Shown here in pieces: positions 6,399-8,346 of a stretch of 8,346 bases of DNA. Origin of the DNA: Flavobacteriaceae bacterium (lineage in GTDB: Bacteria; Bacteroidota; Bacteroidia; Flavobacteriales; Flavobacteriaceae); assembly GCA_008081175.1 (NCBI GenBank), contig VMCW01000074.1, positions 1 through 8,346 of the forward strand, written 5' to 3'. The position numbers and the translations under genes were made by a program. The first letter of the stretch is position 1. Every line of letters starts with the position of its first letter. Below the pieces are notes generated by a model, which searched no databases, was not told the origin of the DNA, and saw nothing but the letters and a program-made list of their open reading frames with translations.

Positions 6399-6944
6399 AT
6401 GAAAACAGGAAAATTACTTGTAGCGACTCCGGTTGTTTTAGGAGACCCTAATTTTCACAGGGCAGTAGTACTAATGGTAGACCACAAAACATCTGGTAGT
6501 TTAGGTTTTATTCTCAATAAAAAACTTGAATATACTTTAAATGAAGTAATGGAAGGAATTGATTCTGAATTCCCACTGTTTTTTGGAGGTCCCGTAGATC
6601 CAGACAGTCTTTTTTATATACATTCTTACGGATCAGAAATCCCTAAAAGTATACCGATATCAAACAACCTCTTTTGGAACGGAGATTTTGATGTAATCAC
6701 AAAGCGCATTCGTTCTGGTAAACTCTCTTCGGACAAGATTCGTTTTTTTCTCGGCTATAGTGGTTGGGGAGAAGGACAGTTAGAGGAGGAGCTCAGTCAA
6801 AAGTCATGGGAACCTTTTGATGTCAAATCTCAAACAGAATTAATCAAAAGACCATCGGTAACTATGTGGCAGGAATGTATGACTGCGCTTGGGGGGAAAT
6901 ATGTAATGTGGTCTAATGCTCCGGAAAACCCGCGCTTCAATTAG
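6399..6944 (+). CDS. YqgE/AlgH family protein (DUF179)
   Basis: This 181-residue protein matches the YqgE/AlgH (DUF179) family: the N-terminal GKLLVATPVVLGDPNFHRAVVL, LGFILNK at 35-41, FFGGPV at 61-66, and the highly conserved LGYSGWGEGQLEEEL at 118-132. The fold is known structurally but the biochemical role is unclear; the AlgH name comes from a Pseudomonas alginate-regulation study and should not be transferred. The protein is cytoplasmic with no signal peptide. The ATG is only 12 nt after the HU terminator, so there is no room for a conventional leader. Either transcripts come through a leaky terminator or start near the ATG. Its stop overlaps, on opposite strands, the stop of the convergent aminotransferase gene. 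Confidence 0.93.
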   Translation: MKTGKLLVATPVVLGDPNFHRAVVLMVDHKTSGSLGFILNKKLEYTLNEVMEGIDSEFPLFFGGPVDPDSLFYIHSYGSEIPKSIPISNNLFWNGDFDVITKRIRSGKLSSDKIRFFLGYSGWGEGQLEEELSQKSWEPFDVKSQTELIKRPSVTMWQECMTALGGKYVMWSNAPENPRFN

Positions 6945-7750
6945 TCCAAATTGTTGAAGAAAGAAGTGGCTAGAACAGAGATTTTTTCCATTTGGTAGTT
7001 TGTCTTTCGATATTGTTTAACTCCATATATTCCTTTCTCTAAGGAAAGTATCAGAAGTTCTTCAGACTTTTGTAGTTCAAAGGGATTTAACTCTTTTTCT
7101 ACCAATTTAAGGTCTGTTCTCTTTTTCTTTATCCAATCGATAAAAACAGATCGAAATACAAGATCTTGACATCCCGTTTCAAGTCTTGGGGTGATTAGCG
7201 TGTCTTCTTGGATCAAAAACAGCGACCCCATAAGGGTTTCAACTATATTTTTTTGTTCGTTTAACAATATTACATCATGTAAACCATTTTCATTAGCATA
7301 CTGTTCTGCCATAATCCGAAGTCCCCAATTGGTTACTGAAAGATTGGACAAATTTCCAGAGGTTATTTCAGCCTCTTTATACAAGTCTATGGTATAGTCA
7401 TTCGAGTGAATTTGAAGTGCTTCGACTTCTTGAATTTTCATTATAAAAACAGTACTACTGTTTTGTTTTAAGAATTGCAAGTGTATTATAGCGTTATTTA
7501 AAATAGAAATACGATGTCCCAGCTTTTGTATTTCCTGTTCAAAGAACTCCATGGTATAGTTCATAGGAATGAAGAAACGATGTCTTCTCAAACTGGCAAT
7601 CAATCTAAAGTAATGCTTTTCCCAGAACAAAATCTGTCCCCCATGAAGACGAACATCTTCTTGGATTGAAAAACTTTCGAATAAACTACTGAGGAGTTCA
7701 GGAGAAGTTTGTGAAAGATCAGAAACTAGAGTTCCGTTGCAATTATACAT
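6941..7750 (-). CDS. Class-IV aminotransferase homologue with degenerate active site
   Basis: The 269 residues align to the fold-type IV PLP family (IlvE, DAAT and PabC relatives), with the Bacteroidota version recognisable from ILFWEKHYFRLIASLRRH (40-57), IPMNYTMEFF (61-70), YANENGLHDVILLN (151-164) and NPFELQKSEELLI (222-234). R49 in the HYFRL motif, E171 in the VETL stretch and N141 persist. The position expected to hold the Schiff-base lysine (family motif LSxLKTTN) reads LSNLSVTN, with S138 (TCA, 7337-7339). The usual N-terminal RGxxYGD and the GNLF and GCLKGIMR motifs are also altered (PELLSS, GSLF, GCQDLVFR). The frame is intact, so this is not a broken gene but probably a non-catalytic member. 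It follows the START-like gene by 9 nt in one operon. Its substrate cannot be named. Confidence 0.85.
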   Translation of the reverse strand: MYNCNGTLVSDLSQTSPELLSSLFESFSIQEDVRLHGGQILFWEKHYFRLIASLRRHRFFIPMNYTMEFFEQEIQKLGHRISILNNAIIHLQFLKQNSSTVFIMKIQEVEALQIHSNDYTIDLYKEAEITSGNLSNLSVTNWGLRIMAEQYANENGLHDVILLNEQKNIVETLMGSLFLIQEDTLITPRLETGCQDLVFRSVFIDWIKKKRTDLKLVEKELNPFELQKSEELLILSLEKGIYGVKQYRKTNYQMEKISVLATSFFNNLD

Positions 7751-7759
7751 GGCTTAGAC

Positions 7760-8152
7760 TTAACTCGATCCCAATATCTGTTTTAGACTGGTGATTGAAT
7801 TGTCCCACAACATTTTGGATTCTTCAATTTCATCTTCTTCAGCAAAATCAGTAACAATAAGTGAGACGTCATTGGTTAAGTCATCAACTTGAATTTTAAA
7901 TTCAAAATAACAATCGTTTTCTTCCTCAAAATCGTCTTCCCATTGAAAACGAACGCGTTCATTGTTTTTCTTTTGAATCAATTTTGCACTTTCTTCAGCG
8001 TCGTTCCAGATAAAGGTAAAGTCCTCACCCCTTGAATTTACATTATCAGCAAACCATTCACCTAAGCCAGAAGGAGTCGATAAATATTGAAATAATAATT
8101 GTTTAGATGCGTGAAAGGCGTATTCTATAGAAAAACTTTTTTTGGTACTCAT
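7760..8152 (-). CDS. START-like/AHSA1-domain protein
   Basis: A 130-residue, acidic (Glu and Asp rich) single-domain protein that fits the START-like AHSA1 group of Bet v 1-type folds found beside the aminotransferase in flavobacteria. The pattern is: strand IEYAFHAS, helix KQLLFQYLSTPSGLGEWFAD (18-37, with the typical PxxLxxWFAD), a strand-rich middle (FTFIWNDAEE, VRFQWEDD, YFEFKIQVDD, VSLIVTDFAEED) and a long final helix MLWDNSITSLKQILG. Such domains bind hydrophobic ligands or partner proteins; no ligand is evident here. It lacks a signal peptide. It is the first gene of a minus-strand operon with the class-IV aminotransferase homologue. The 117 nt upstream, shared with the tRNA gene, has no clear promoter in this direction. 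Confidence 0.85.
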   Translation of the reverse strand: MSTKKSFSIEYAFHASKQLLFQYLSTPSGLGEWFADNVNSRGEDFTFIWNDAEESAKLIQKKNNERVRFQWEDDFEEENDCYFEFKIQVDDLTNDVSLIVTDFAEEDEIEESKMLWDNSITSLKQILGSS

Positions 8153-8227
8153 GGATTTAAATTCAGGTTCCCAATATATTGAAAAAAGGAGAAGTTGCGT
8201 ATTTATTTTAAAATATTTTCAAAGGGG

Positions 8228-8258
8228 TTGGTACTGGCAAATTATATTTATAAATTTG
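8228..8258 (+). promoter_or_regulatory. Promoter of the tRNA gene, overlapped by an inverted repeat
   Basis: TTG at 8228-8230, a 20-nt spacer and TAAATTTG at 8251-8258 form a full Bacteroidota-type promoter, with a start near 8265, about 5 nt before the mature tRNA. The spacer and -7 element lie inside an inverted repeat: GGCAAATT (8236-8243) and AATTTGCC (8253-8260), 9 nt apart. Confidence 0.65.
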
Positions 8259-8269
8259 CCCACCGAAAT

Positions 8270-8343
8270 GGCGAGGTAGCTCAGCCGGTTAGAGCGTCGG
8301 ATTCATAACCCGGAGGTCGGGAGTTCAAGTCTCCCTCTCGCTA
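8270..8343 (+). tRNA. tRNA-Met (anticodon CAU), probably elongator
   Basis: A complete cloverleaf can be drawn. The acceptor GGCGAGG pairs with TCTCGCT (G1·U72 and G7·U66 wobbles). The D stem is GCTC/GAGC (8279-8282, 8292-8295), with G18-G19 at 8287-8288. The anticodon CAT is at 8304-8306. The T stem is GGGAG/CTCCC (8319-8323, 8331-8335) with loop TTCAAGT. The discriminator is A at 8343. CCA is not encoded (the next bases are CAC). It lacks the initiator hallmarks, a C1·A72 mismatch and three G-C pairs in the anticodon stem, so it is elongator Met, with tRNA-Ile2 (lysidine-modified CAU) the alternative. The closing pair of the anticodon stem is an A31·C39 mismatch. Confidence 0.92.
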
Positions 8344-8346
8344 CAC

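Noticed and set aside
7191..7397. Plus-strand 68-codon frame inside the aminotransferase gene.
   Set aside because: Antisense shadow of a conserved coding region.
8171..8178. Minus-strand -7-like TATATTGG before the START-like gene.
   Set aside because: One consensus mismatch and no TTG at the expected distance upstream.
1..8346. A novel defence or mobile system, suggested by the NTPase next to a RecQ helicase.
   Set aside because: The NTPase is a single-domain AAA_28 protein and RecQ is the normal cellular form; both sit in a housekeeping operon with fmt, with no nuclease, toxin, transposase or integration marks.

Overview
The window looks like chromosomal DNA from a marine-type member of the Bacteroidota, most likely class Flavobacteriia. 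The evidence is the low GC content, the near absence of Shine-Dalgarno sequences, several promoter elements of the Bacteroidota form TTG-N17-20-TAnnTTTG, two families typical of the phylum (DUF4290 and the START-like DUF493-linked set), and a gene order I recall from Flavobacteriaceae. That recalled synteny was not checked by search. There is no mobile element, CRISPR array or obvious horizontally acquired block.

Layout from the left: (1) positions 2-301 hold the 3' end of an unidentified plus-strand reading frame that runs into the 3' end of murA. (2) A minus-strand block holds DUF493 (2213-2503), DUF4290 (1491-2129) and murA (173-1486); DUF4290 and murA are 4 nt apart. (3) A divergent plus-strand operon starts at a good promoter at 2493-2520 and holds an AAA_28-type NTPase (2551-3102), recQ (3095-4987) and fmt (4980-5939), joined by two identical-style 8-nt overlaps. 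(4) An HU gene (6063-6335) has its own promoter, a pair of DnaA-box-like direct repeats upstream, and a strong terminator. yqgE/algH (6399-6944) starts only 12 nt after that terminator. (5) A minus-strand pair, a START-like/AHSA1 domain protein (7760-8152) and a class-IV aminotransferase homologue (6941-7750), converges on yqgE with overlapping stop codons. (6) A tRNA with anticodon CAU (8270-8343) lies at the right edge and is preceded by a near-perfect promoter.

The gene content is mostly housekeeping: cell-wall precursor synthesis (MurA), DNA repair (RecQ), translation initiation (Fmt) and nucleoid structure (HU). I did not find a new defence system or other multi-gene novelty. The most notable points are at residue level. 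The MurA has Asp in place of the fosfomycin-target Cys. The class-IV aminotransferase homologue appears to have lost its PLP-binding lysine and several other active-site motifs, so it is probably a conserved pseudoenzyme. The RecQ carries its zinc cysteines after, not before, its winged-helix region.
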